Part shown: one piece after another, positions 37,044 to 46,244 of the stretch
How positions within the stretch are numbered: the first letter of the stretch is position 1
Layout: each line of letters starts with the position of its first letter
From: DATFKA01 sp035268885
GTDB lineage: Bacteria; Bacteroidota; Bacteroidia; Chitinophagales; Saprospiraceae
NCBI GenBank assembly: GCA_035268885.1
Contig: DATFKA010000072.1
Span: 1 to 64,000 of the forward strand
Direction: 5' to 3'
Length of the DNA: 64,000 bases
Notes under the pieces: generated by a model
Databases searched by the model: none
What the model saw: the letters and a program-made list of their open reading frames with translations, nothing else
What the model was told of the DNA's origin: nothing
Program-made: the position numbers and the translations under genes

Positions 37044-38660
37044 TCAGCCAGTAGCCAGGAAGTGATCATCTACCTTGGTAGACAAAAGGATTTTATCCAG
37101 ATCTTCTCCTGGTAAAGCGATAATTTCTTCTCTTATCGGATCCCAGTCCACCCGGCGACCCGCTTTCCAGGATACCCCGGCCATATGGGCAGTCATGGCT
37201 TCTTCGAAACCTTCGTCGATGCCACAACTAACGGGCGTACCGTTGCGGATAGCACCTAGCCATTCCCGCATGTGTAGCATAGCGGAATCTACCCGACGAC
37301 CATCGCGGTAGGTCCATAACAAACCCTTATCCGCAAAATATTTCGCCGTAGCGGAGGTCACGCCGTCTACCTGATCCGACATAGGGTTATAGGCGTAAAT
37401 GGGGGTACTGGCATTCATTTTTCCACTATCCAGCATATCTTTATAACGAGTGGAATTGCGATCGGCCCAAATCGTCAGGGTATTACCGAGCTCCATAGTA
37501 CCGTCGTGTCCCATGAAAAGCGTACCTCGATTGTAGGAATTCCCTAAGGTGGCACTGTACATAAAGGTCATTCCTTTCTCCAGGCCTTTTTCCCGACTGG
37601 AGCCGGTAGAAAATTGGGGATATTCCATACAGACGTTAAATACGTCCGGTACTTCCCGCCCGTCGTTATGGGTATAAATCCCTCCGGTTGCAGTAATGGA
37701 TTGGGGCATCCCCATACTCAGTACGCAGTTTACCCGATCGTAATCGTGGCTCATCAGGTCACCGGATAAGCCGGAACCATAAGCCCACCATTTCCGCCAA
37801 CGGAAGAAATGCTCTTTATTGAAGGGCACTTTGGGTGCATTCCCCAGGAATTGATCCCAATTAATCGTTTTCGGGCTCGCTTTTTCGTGGATGTGATACT
37901 GCCAGGCTCCCGTATCGCTGTTGCGATTGGTATTGGTCTGTACCAGGTTTATGTGTCCTAACAGACCGCGTTTAATTACATCCTGCGCCGTAATAAAGCT
38001 GAGGGTTTGGCGGTGCTGGTGTCCTACCTGAAAGACCCCTTTGGAATTGCGGGCGGCCTCGCGCAGGGCGTAGGTCTCCTCAATATTATGAGTCATCGGT
38101 TTTTCTACGTACACGTGTTTATTCGCTTCCAAAGCAGCGATGGCGATGGGAGCGTGCCAGTGGTCTGGCGTTGCAATGATCACCGCATCGATATCCGGGC
38201 TGGCAATCATCTCTTCGTGGTTACGGTAGACCTTACAATCTGGAAAGTCGGCCGCAGCTTCTTCAGTCCGCAGAGAAAACGGATCACAAACCCCGGTCAG
38301 CTTAACGTTGAGGTTCTCCTGCTCCAGGAAAGACTGCAGGCGAGGCTGGCCTTGTTGCTTTTTAGCATCTTCCAGCCAGCTCTGGGTAGCGAAACCCAGT
38401 ACGCGTACCAGGTGAGATCCCCGGCCACCAAAACCAATGATCCCCACGCGGATGGGATCACCACTCATGTCACCTACCGGCTCGGGACGGGTAGCGTTGA
38501 TATTCAGATATTCCAGGATTTCTCTTCGGGAGTTCTCGCGCTTACGCGCTTCGGTCATTGCTCCCCATAGCACCCCGCCAGCTAAAGGAAGGCCGATTAA
38601 GCCCTTCAGCGCATCGCGCCTGGAATTTTTTTGTGGTTCCTTTTTTTGCTTGTCTTCCAT
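37044..38660 (-). CDS. Tat-exported Gfo/Idh/MocA family oxidoreductase
   Basis: 538 residues. The N-terminus carries a twin-arginine signal (NSRRDALKGLIGLPLAGG). The Rossmann fold begins at VGIIGFGGRGSHL, and the EKPMTHN motif with its catalytic Lys follows; DHWHAP and HQHRQ motifs are also present. Members oxidise or rearrange sugars with tightly bound NAD(P), including exported GH109-like enzymes; the substrate is not deducible here. It follows a DoxX gene by 9 bases in the same operon, a pairing often seen in Bacteroidota. Export of a pre-folded, cofactor-bearing enzyme explains the Tat signal. Confidence 0.9.
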   Translation of the reverse strand: MEDKQKKEPQKNSRRDALKGLIGLPLAGGVLWGAMTEARKRENSRREILEYLNINATRPEPVGDMSGDPIRVGIIGFGGRGSHLVRVLGFATQSWLEDAKKQQGQPRLQSFLEQENLNVKLTGVCDPFSLRTEEAAADFPDCKVYRNHEEMIASPDIDAVIIATPDHWHAPIAIAALEANKHVYVEKPMTHNIEETYALREAARNSKGVFQVGHQHRQTLSFITAQDVIKRGLLGHINLVQTNTNRNSDTGAWQYHIHEKASPKTINWDQFLGNAPKVPFNKEHFFRWRKWWAYGSGLSGDLMSHDYDRVNCVLSMGMPQSITATGGIYTHNDGREVPDVFNVCMEYPQFSTGSSREKGLEKGMTFMYSATLGNSYNRGTLFMGHDGTMELGNTLTIWADRNSTRYKDMLDSGKMNASTPIYAYNPMSDQVDGVTSATAKYFADKGLLWTYRDGRRVDSAMLHMREWLGAIRNGTPVSCGIDEGFEEAMTAHMAGVSWKAGRRVDWDPIREEIIALPGEDLDKILLSTKVDDHFLATG

Positions 38661-38669
38661 AATTCCTGG

Positions 38670-39158
38670 TTATTTAGTAGCCAAGGTGGCTGGTTTTGAA
38701 AAATTAAAGAATTGTCGGAGGCCAAAATAGCGGCTGGTCGGAAAGTTCCAAAGTACCAGTAAGGCGGCCATCTCGATCAGGTTCTTATTAATGATAAAGT
38801 AATTACCCTCGCTGGGAGCCATTGCGGAAGTATAGCCAGGGATAGAGGGGTGAGCTAGATAAAAAAGCGTCAGTAAGGCAATACCCGCCAGAATACCTAC
38901 CTTCTCGAAAATCCCCAACATAAGCGTTAGACCTACAATTAACAGAAGGGCAATAGTAGCAAAGTTGATCAAGCCGATCATTGCATCCGAGCTAAGCCAG
39001 GTGAAAAAGCCTTCCAGAAAACTCTCCGAACTCATCAGGTACCGCTTGGCAGTCCAGCCTGGCGTCAATAATTTAAGCAGGCCCTCGTACAAAAAGTGCC
39101 AACCAATGAGCACCCGCATAAGTACCAGGACAAACTGTTGTGATTTCGTGTATTTCAT
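38670..39158 (-). CDS. DoxX family membrane protein
   Basis: 162 residues with four predicted membrane segments. The start (TKSQQFVLVLMRVLIGWHFLYEGLLK) carries the RxxxGxxFxxxGxxK pattern of DoxX-type proteins. The family includes quinone-linked membrane subunits, but most members are uncharacterised. It is first in a two-gene operon with the exported Gfo/Idh/MocA oxidoreductase. A role passing electrons from that enzyme to quinones is possible but only inferred. Confidence 0.82.
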   Translation of the reverse strand: MKYTKSQQFVLVLMRVLIGWHFLYEGLLKLLTPGWTAKRYLMSSESFLEGFFTWLSSDAMIGLINFATIALLLIVGLTLMLGIFEKVGILAGIALLTLFYLAHPSIPGYTSAMAPSEGNYFIINKNLIEMAALLVLWNFPTSRYFGLRQFFNFSKPATLATK

Positions 39159-39606
39159 ATTTTAAGCATTATTTAATGAGTGAGATGCCGGGGTATTTCC
39201 CTCCAAATTCCGCATTTAACTCAAAATAAATAATGACAAATAACACCAAACAGGGAAACATATATCAGTCAGTAGCCGTTCTCCAGAAGGATATAAGGGG
39301 AATTTGCCACTAAAAAGGATAAATCCTTGCCAATACTTAATCGAATTCCATTAGTTTTCCTATTTTAAATGTGAAGTTGTTTAAAAACTCCTCACTGAGC
39401 CCTTGGCTACACATTGAAAGCCAATATGGCAGCTCTTTTTTCCCTTCGTCCGCCTGAGGCGGATGGCTACGAGAAAAAAGTAGCCTTGTCTTGACTTCCA
39501 AGCCGTTACCAATCATCTCACCAGGAATTCTTAAACAACTTCTGTGACTGGGTAAGCAGATGGATATTTCTTCCCACCATACTTCTTTTTACATCTTCTA
39601 AACTTT
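39159..39606. other. Intergenic region holding a palindromic element
   Basis: 448 bases between the divergent DoxX and AsmA-like genes. The complete palindrome at 39373-39542 fills the right half. No good promoter pair was found on either side. Confidence 0.6.
39373..39542. repeat. Complete palindromic MITE-like element, 170 bases
   Basis: The terminal inverted repeats begin GAAGTTGTTTAA on both ends (first 12 bases identical, then AAACTCCT against GAATTCCT). Inside, CTTTTTTC...GAAAAAAG arms enclose a perfect core, CCGCC-TGA-GGCGG, at 39450-39462, which is the exact centre of the element. Its left end is shared over 37 identical bases with 11704-11740. It has no ORF. No clear target duplication was seen at the borders. 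Confidence 0.85.
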
Positions 39607-42600
39607 ATGGCCGCGCAAAACCGCATATTACAATCCTGGATTAAGGTCATTGGCCGTATTCTGGTCCTTGTAGCGCTGCTCGCTATATCTCAAGAGGCAG
39701 TAAGGCTCTACCTTACCTCCTTACTAAAAGCTCAATTACAGGAACCGCTGCCGGCGGGATACAAATTAGATTTTCAGCACACACAGCTCGACTGGCGTCA
39801 GCAGTCGCTTCAAATCAGACAGCTATCCCTAAAATCTGAGGCAAAATCACCCGCAGCCCGAAATCGAATGGAACTAATGCTTCCCAGTATACGCCTGGAC
39901 TTACAATCGATTTACCTGAGCGTAAAAAGCAGAAGGCTATTCATTGACAATATACAGATTGAAAGCCCACGTATTAAACTGGAGCAAACGAAAGGACAAA
40001 CCTCCAACTTTACGCAATCCTCGCTACAGGCACTGGACAGCCTAAGCCAATACCTCAGTCTTTTAAGAATTCAGAAACTAAGGGTCAACCGGGCTCAATT
40101 AGAACATATTCAATGGCAGGATTCGGTGGCTCAAAGCCTACAGTTTAAGGAGATCAATCTACTGATGTCGGGTTTCTCCATTGATTCCACCCTGCAAAGA
40201 CATTCCTTTTTGAACGCAGATGAAGTAAAGCTGGAGATTTTAGGGCAAAGCCTGGTGCTTCCGCAAAAAGACCATCAATTAGACTTTGACACCCTTTGGT
40301 TATCGACCAGGGAGAAACAAATTCGATTTTCGGGCTTAAGCATAAATCCACTAACCGTTGATCAACCGCAAGGTGATCAGATCCGCTTGCAGAGTCCTCG
40401 CTTTATACTGGAAGAGGTAGATTTTGAATCTGCCTATCTTACGCAAACACTCGATATTGGCCGTCTGAGAGTCCAAACGCCCAGTGTACATTTTTTGCAG
40501 GAGAAAGAGCCGGAGGCTACTTCCAAAGGATTAAAACCATTAAAAGAAGCACTCGGTCAGCTCAGCAGTCGCTTGCAAATTGACCTCATTGAAATTCAGG
40601 GCGCAAATATTGATCTAAACCTGAAAGAATCGAAGGTAGCCGAGGTACGCTTTGACCTGGACTCTATTTTAATTAAGGACTTTGTGGCCGATAGCAGTAC
40701 TACTTTTAGCGATATTGATCATCTCCCCTTTCAGGATGTTCAACTTCACCTAAGTAATATCCGCCAATACATCAATCCTGAAATCGGACAATTGCTCATT
40801 CAAAAAGCAGTCCTTAATTCCAGCGAACAACGCATAACGGTGCAGGGCTTGCAAATAGGTGATCCACAATTGCAGGAACAAGCGCTTTATCAGCATATCC
40901 CCTTTACCCGGTTTGATGGCATTGATATTTTTGATGTACTATTGAGAAAAAAAGCGACCGTCCGCCAGATTAGCTGTCTGAACCCAGTCACCAGAGTCCA
41001 AGCAAATAAAAAGGTTCGGCAAACGAGCCCGGATCGTAATTTTTACGCAACCCTCGGCGATTTTTTTCAGGATTTTTTCCTGGATAAAATCACCAGTCAA
41101 ACCCTTTTGGTTCGCCAGGGACAAATCTATATGGCAGATCAACTGCAGGTGAAATCATATACCTACCGCGGGCGGGGTATTCAATTGGATCAGGAAGCTG
41201 ATTCCTGGAGTAGGATTGTTCCTTCCTTTGAACTAAAGGCCAGAGATTACCTTTTCCAACCGGAGACCGGACAACAACTTAAGGGAGATTCTCTCCTCAT
41301 CAACGGACAGGAGGCGCAGCTGTACGGCCTATCCTTTTCTCAAAAAGACAGTACCCATCATCTTCAGCTCCTCACCTCCCTGATTGATGTACAGGGCCTC
41401 ATAATAGACAGCCTTTTCGCAGGGAACCTTTATGCCGATAGCCTACAAATAAACGACCCCCATCTACAATATCAGGTTCAGAAAAGCAGGCAGGCGGGGG
41501 AGCTATCGCTACCGGTACATATTCCTTTGGCTATTATCAATCGAGGCAGGCTCGAATACCAAACCCCACAGACCGACCGCCTGCAGATACAGCGGTTTGA
41601 CGGGGTATTATCCCTTCAGGACAGCCTCCTGCTAAAATTTAGCCGCTTTGAAAAACTAACCTTTTCTCCAGACCGGGGAAGTCATCGGATAGACATCCGG
41701 AAGGGCCGACAATTAAATGAACATTTTTCTTTTGAGTTCAATGACCTGAGGCTAACTCCGCTCAAGGGCAAGACAGCGCAGGATAGCGCTCTGCACATAC
41801 CTAATCTCAGGGTTTTCAACTGGGACCGGGAAGCCTGGCAACAAGACCGTATCCTAGAATTTCAAAAGGTGATTGCAGACCGGCCCCGCACTACCTTACA
41901 TTTTCCCGACACTTCATTATTTCGTCCGGGGAAAGGAGGAGACCTTCCCCTACAATTGGACACTTTGCTCCTGTTTAATGCACAGCTGGGTATTGAAACC
42001 CGTAACACGCAATTTTCCTGGCGTTTTCCCTCGATTACCGTAGCACTTTATGACCTTCAGCTACCCGCAAAGCAAAGCTTTTCCAATTCCATTGGCTCCA
42101 TGCTTTTGGGGGTTGATCAGGGCCTGGAACTCAATCACAGTGATTTTAGCTTGCGTACCGCTCCAATATTTTACAATAGTGAATTAAAAAGTATACAAAC
42201 CGATAGTCTACTGTACCAATCCAATAAACCGGATGGGCTCATCCGGGCAAAGGTTTCCCATATCGATCTCGGCGGGATTAATCCCGATCAAATTTCACAA
42301 GAGAATAACTGGGAACTGGAGGGCCTGGCCATTGACACCGCCGACTTACACTTTCAAAAGGGAAAGCCCGCCTCGTCCCGGTCCTTTTTTACCGAAAGGT
42401 GGCCGCAAATAAAAATCCAGGAATTGAATCTAAAGCACATCAATGCTCAGTTGGAACTCGATCCATCGATCCGGGTAGAAGCCCTGAGCTTATCCGGAAG
42501 GGATGTAAAGCTGGACGCTAACTGGCAAAAAGGGGACTTGGCGCAGGCCTGGCGATCTTTATCGGCCTCCGTCGATAAAGTGAGTTTTTCACCCGACCCA

Positions 42601-43647
42601 AAACAGCATTATCAGCTCACATTCGGGATCGATTACCAATCCGAGGATCGCCGATTAGCCCTGCTGACCCCGGAGCTAAGCCGAAATTTATCCCTGTCGG
42701 CTTTTACCCGGCAATTGGATTACCGTACCGACTATTGGCAATTACAGGCGGAAGCACTCGTTGCCTCGGATTTCCATCCCACTCAACTTTTTCGGGATAG
42801 CTTTCACTTCCCCAAAATCAGTTTACATCAATTAAAAGCCCACGACTTTAACGATGAAACGATACCCTTAAAGCCCGCTTATAAGCCTATGCTTCCTGAT
42901 CAGATCAAAGCACTATCCGTACCCTTCCTGATCGACACCCTGGAAATGACGGGGGATATTACTTACAGCGCCATTGCACCACTGACGGGAGATTCCAGCT
43001 GGATTAGCTTTAATGACATTGATGGGCGGGTTTATCACCTAAGCAATATTCCCCGGCATTTTGAGCAAGACATGCGATTGGCAGCTACTGCCCGGCTGTA
43101 TGATCAGGCCCCACTAGAAGTGGAGATGCAATTCCAACTGGATCGTTCACCGACCCGTTTCGAGCTATCGGGATCGCTCCAGGATTTGGACTTACAGCGA
43201 CTCAATCCCATTTTGCGCGGACAGGCGGCTCTGGCCGTTACCAGGGGCGAAAGCTCCAAATTACTGTTCAACCTGGCTGCTAATGATTCGGTAGCAGTGG
43301 GTGAATTATTGTTTCGCTATAAAAAATTACGGGTACAACTACTGGATAAGGAAGACTTGTCCAGCCGGAGCTCTTTCCTTAGCTTTTGGACAAACCGCCT
43401 GATTCAATCGCGCAACCCCAACTGGCTACGCCGTCGTAAGGGCATCATCTTTTTCCGGCGGGATCAGCAGAAAGCAATTGCTCATTACTGGGCCCACAGT
43501 ATACTCAGTGGGGTGGTCAGTAGTATTGGCGTAAAAAATACACGCCGACGGCTGCGCAAAGCAGATTTAGATGTGAGCTCCTTTAGCTATGAGACTTTGC
43601 TCAAAGAGCAATTGAAGCGCCCCCGGGGAAATGATAATCAGGAATAA
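39607..43647 (+). CDS. Giant membrane-anchored AsmA/TamB-like protein
   Basis: 1346 residues. One N-terminal membrane segment (about 13-33) is followed by a very long repetitive beta-rich region with many short amphipathic strands and LQ...D.L...-type patterns. It ends in a basic tail (RRRLRKADLDVSS...KRPRGNDNQE). This layout resembles AsmA-like and DUF748-type proteins that bridge inner and outer membranes and move lipids, but no domain boundary is certain by eye. The end of its frame abuts the YheT-like gene with no gap (43647/43648, convergent). Base composition is similar to its neighbours. Function by analogy only. Confidence 0.75.
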   Translation: MAAQNRILQSWIKVIGRILVLVALLAISQEAVRLYLTSLLKAQLQEPLPAGYKLDFQHTQLDWRQQSLQIRQLSLKSEAKSPAARNRMELMLPSIRLDLQSIYLSVKSRRLFIDNIQIESPRIKLEQTKGQTSNFTQSSLQALDSLSQYLSLLRIQKLRVNRAQLEHIQWQDSVAQSLQFKEINLLMSGFSIDSTLQRHSFLNADEVKLEILGQSLVLPQKDHQLDFDTLWLSTREKQIRFSGLSINPLTVDQPQGDQIRLQSPRFILEEVDFESAYLTQTLDIGRLRVQTPSVHFLQEKEPEATSKGLKPLKEALGQLSSRLQIDLIEIQGANIDLNLKESKVAEVRFDLDSILIKDFVADSSTTFSDIDHLPFQDVQLHLSNIRQYINPEIGQLLIQKAVLNSSEQRITVQGLQIGDPQLQEQALYQHIPFTRFDGIDIFDVLLRKKATVRQISCLNPVTRVQANKKVRQTSPDRNFYATLGDFFQDFFLDKITSQTLLVRQGQIYMADQLQVKSYTYRGRGIQLDQEADSWSRIVPSFELKARDYLFQPETGQQLKGDSLLINGQEAQLYGLSFSQKDSTHHLQLLTSLIDVQGLIIDSLFAGNLYADSLQINDPHLQYQVQKSRQAGELSLPVHIPLAIINRGRLEYQTPQTDRLQIQRFDGVLSLQDSLLLKFSRFEKLTFSPDRGSHRIDIRKGRQLNEHFSFEFNDLRLTPLKGKTAQDSALHIPNLRVFNWDREAWQQDRILEFQKVIADRPRTTLHFPDTSLFRPGKGGDLPLQLDTLLLFNAQLGIETRNTQFSWRFPSITVALYDLQLPAKQSFSNSIGSMLLGVDQGLELNHSDFSLRTAPIFYNSELKSIQTDSLLYQSNKPDGLIRAKVSHIDLGGINPDQISQENNWELEGLAIDTADLHFQKGKPASSRSFFTERWPQIKIQELNLKHINAQLELDPSIRVEALSLSGRDVKLDANWQKGDLAQAWRSLSASVDKVSFSPDPKQHYQLTFGIDYQSEDRRLALLTPELSRNLSLSAFTRQLDYRTDYWQLQAEALVASDFHPTQLFRDSFHFPKISLHQLKAHDFNDETIPLKPAYKPMLPDQIKALSVPFLIDTLEMTGDITYSAIAPLTGDSSWISFNDIDGRVYHLSNIPRHFEQDMRLAATARLYDQAPLEVEMQFQLDRSPTRFELSGSLQDLDLQRLNPILRGQAALAVTRGESSKLLFNLAANDSVAVGELLFRYKKLRVQLLDKEDLSSRSSFLSFWTNRLIQSRNPNWLRRRKGIIFFRRDQQKAIAHYWAHSILSGVVSSIGVKNTRRRLRKADLDVSSFSYETLLKEQLKRPRGNDNQE

Positions 43648-44613
43648 TCAGGTCGCATGACAAAAGTTCCAGGCCCGGACTTCTGACCAGTACTCCTTAC
43701 GACGAGGCAAGGCAAAGCCCACGTGGCCACCGCTACGGGGCGTTTCTAAAAACAGGTGCTTATGGTCTTTGGCAAGGCTTGCAGGGGCCGATCGCTTATC
43801 TAGTACCGGATCATTTTCCGCATTGACAATTAAAGTTGGGATGGTTGTACCGCTCATAAAATTTTTGGCGGAAGCCTCATAATAAAAAGCCGCTGCATCG
43901 GGCAGCCCATTGAGGGGTGCGGAATAACGAGTATCGAATTCGAACCAATTCTTAATATCATCCAGTCCTTCCGTATCCAGTCGGTCGGGAAACTGAGCGG
44001 CCTTTAATCGGATCTTGGCTTTAAGGTTATTCAGGAAGTAATTGTGATAAAAGCGGTTCTTATTACTCTCTACCACTTCGGTGCAAGCCTTGAGATCACA
44101 GGGAGTGGAAAAGGCTATCGCGTGGCTAATGGGCTCAGGTAGTGCTTTGCCTCGTGTACCTACGTACTTCAGCGTGATATTCCCTCCCATACTGAAGCCG
44201 ATAAGCACAATCCGCTTGTAGTTTTTTTGGGCTAAAACGTGATCAATTACCTGGCTGATATCTTCGGTATCGCCGTGATAATACAGTTTAAAATTGCGAT
44301 TAAGCTCCCCACTACAGGAGCGACAATTCCAGGCCAGTACGTCCCAGTGTTGCTTATGAAAAAAGCGCGCCATGCCTTTTACGTAAGTACGGTCCGAACT
44401 CCCTTCCAGACCGTGGGAAAGGATCACCAGATCACGGCTACCACTATCAATCCAATCCAGATCCAGAAAATCACCATCGGGTAATTCCAGCCTTTCCCTT
44501 TCGTAATAGATATCTTTCACCCGTCGAAAGGTGGTAGGAATAATGGTCTGCAGGTGACCATTGTATTGATACCAGGGCGAACCGGGATAAGTACTTTTAG
44601 TAATTAAGGGCAT
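43648..44613 (-). CDS. YheT-type alpha/beta hydrolase
   Basis: 321 residues, cytoplasmic (no signal). The nucleophile elbow is GFSMGGN in IVLIGFSMGGNITLKYVG. The oxyanion region LVILSHGLEGSS, the Asp in VNAENDPVLD and the late His in RSGGHVGFALP complete the triad. This arrangement is that of the YheT/ABHD family of esterase-like enzymes. The substrate is unknown. It is the last gene of a minus-strand operon with two CotH genes, starting 6 bases after the CotH stop. Confidence 0.88.
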   Translation of the reverse strand: MPLITKSTYPGSPWYQYNGHLQTIIPTTFRRVKDIYYERERLELPDGDFLDLDWIDSGSRDLVILSHGLEGSSDRTYVKGMARFFHKQHWDVLAWNCRSCSGELNRNFKLYYHGDTEDISQVIDHVLAQKNYKRIVLIGFSMGGNITLKYVGTRGKALPEPISHAIAFSTPCDLKACTEVVESNKNRFYHNYFLNNLKAKIRLKAAQFPDRLDTEGLDDIKNWFEFDTRYSAPLNGLPDAAAFYYEASAKNFMSGTTIPTLIVNAENDPVLDKRSAPASLAKDHKHLFLETPRSGGHVGFALPRRKEYWSEVRAWNFCHAT

Positions 44614-44619
44614 GTATGA

Positions 44620-46203
44620 TTACTTCTCAAGCGTCAGGAATTCAAATGAGGCACGTTCAGGTAACAAAGTGGCTGCCTTCTGGTTTTCGGCAATCAGATA
44701 ATATTGCAGTCCTTCCTGTACCGGAATACGGACTTGCCAACGAGACACACCCGAGGTGGCCTCATCCGTAGTACTGGCCTGCATAGCCTGGCGAATGAAA
44801 CGGCGGCCCTGCTCATAGCGATAACACAACCAAAGCTGTTCTCCATTTTCCATCCGGGCAGAAATAATGGCTTCCGCCCCCTCTAGCCGGGCTTCAGTCT
44901 CACTGATGGTCGGCGCTTTCGCCCGTAATAACGGATGATCTTTTAGGTATAGATTGCGATCATTCATCAAATCAAAAACCCCAATAATCTGTTCCTGACC
45001 AGCCATTTGTGTCTCCGTAAGACTAGCCGAGAACTGAGCATTGCTGTATAACTTTTGGGAATCAGCCTCTACTTCAGCGCTTATAAAGTCGTACAGCTCC
45101 GTAGCCCTCTGATACAGCGCACTATCCTGTCCCTGTTCTTTAAGCAGGGTACGCATATGGGCCAGGTACACCTTTCGGTAAAGGTCTTTGCGCAGCAGAA
45201 AGGTCAACAGGGGGCGTTGAGCGTTGTTATCTTTAAAATGCAGGAACATACTGGTTTCCTTTAATTCCTGATCATTAAAACGCCTTTTCAGATCGGGCAA
45301 TCGGAATCCGCCAAAAGCCAGATTCAAATCCCAGATAATCGGGTGGAAAACCCCATCGAGATCCTGGTACAGGTAGTAGTTATGGCAAAAAGCCCCCAAA
45401 TAGCTATCCAAATTGACGGTATAATTATCGAAAGCCAGCATCCACAGAGTTTGATCAACGTTCAGATGCGATTCGATTTGATCAAAATCGTGGTGTAAGA
45501 CGTCGATTAACTTTACCAGTGCTGCCCAACCGTAATCAGACTTCAACTCGTAGTATGGCTCATAACAGGTAGTGTCTTTGCCCAGGAAGGTCAAAGACGA
45601 GCGATTACCTTCCGGGCAGCCCGGCTTTTTCTCGACCAGATAATTGGGGTCACATTTGAAAAGCACCCCATCGTGATCGCCAAAATAATGGTCCAAAAAG
45701 GCATTATCTACCGATTCCACCAGCGTATATAGTCCCAAATATTCCTCATTGACGTAAACCCGAGCGTAAACTGCGCGGGAAGCGGGCATGTACTGCCGGG
45801 CGATATCGTAAGCCAGAGTTTCCCGGATAAAACTAGGATCGCGAAAGCCATTTGCCAATTTTAGTGATTTGTGCTTACTGGGCATTTTACTATCCTTGTC
45901 AGTATAATTGAGTTTAATATTGAGTGGTAGTTTGACCTTACCGGATTTTATGACCGCATTATAGGAGCTGTTTCCCTTAAAACGAACCCCGGCCCCTTCG
46001 TACAGGACGCCATCTACGAGTACATCCGCAGGAATGCGATCTCCTTCTGCTTTAGATTTCATGACTTGTAATGGAGTCCGCCAGTCTTCAACCGGAAAAT
46101 TGACCTTGATCTCGTGTACTATTTCGGCCTTGAATACTTCCTGAGCGGTTAAGAAGGACCCCAGGAAAAAACAGTTGATTAAAAGTAGACTCCATTTTTT
46201 CAT
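44620..46203 (-). CDS. CotH-type protein, predicted active kinase
   Basis: 527 residues with a signal peptide ending near AQEVFK. The CotH fold blocks are visible: GVRFKGNSSY, KCDPNY, FDNYTVNLDSYLG and IIWDLNLAFGG. Bacterial spore-coat CotH is an atypical protein kinase; its acidic residues correspond roughly to D259, D266 and D292 here. The C-terminal 80 residues add a beta-rich domain. The protein should act outside the inner membrane, so the ATP source is unclear. A paralogue lies directly upstream (41 bases) in the same operon, but with those acids lost. Confidence 0.85.
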   Translation of the reverse strand: MKKWSLLLINCFFLGSFLTAQEVFKAEIVHEIKVNFPVEDWRTPLQVMKSKAEGDRIPADVLVDGVLYEGAGVRFKGNSSYNAVIKSGKVKLPLNIKLNYTDKDSKMPSKHKSLKLANGFRDPSFIRETLAYDIARQYMPASRAVYARVYVNEEYLGLYTLVESVDNAFLDHYFGDHDGVLFKCDPNYLVEKKPGCPEGNRSSLTFLGKDTTCYEPYYELKSDYGWAALVKLIDVLHHDFDQIESHLNVDQTLWMLAFDNYTVNLDSYLGAFCHNYYLYQDLDGVFHPIIWDLNLAFGGFRLPDLKRRFNDQELKETSMFLHFKDNNAQRPLLTFLLRKDLYRKVYLAHMRTLLKEQGQDSALYQRATELYDFISAEVEADSQKLYSNAQFSASLTETQMAGQEQIIGVFDLMNDRNLYLKDHPLLRAKAPTISETEARLEGAEAIISARMENGEQLWLCYRYEQGRRFIRQAMQASTTDEATSGVSRWQVRIPVQEGLQYYLIAENQKAATLLPERASFEFLTLEK

Positions 46204-46244
46204 AATATCCGAGTTTATCTATTTGCTCAAAGGCTCCCAGCCTA

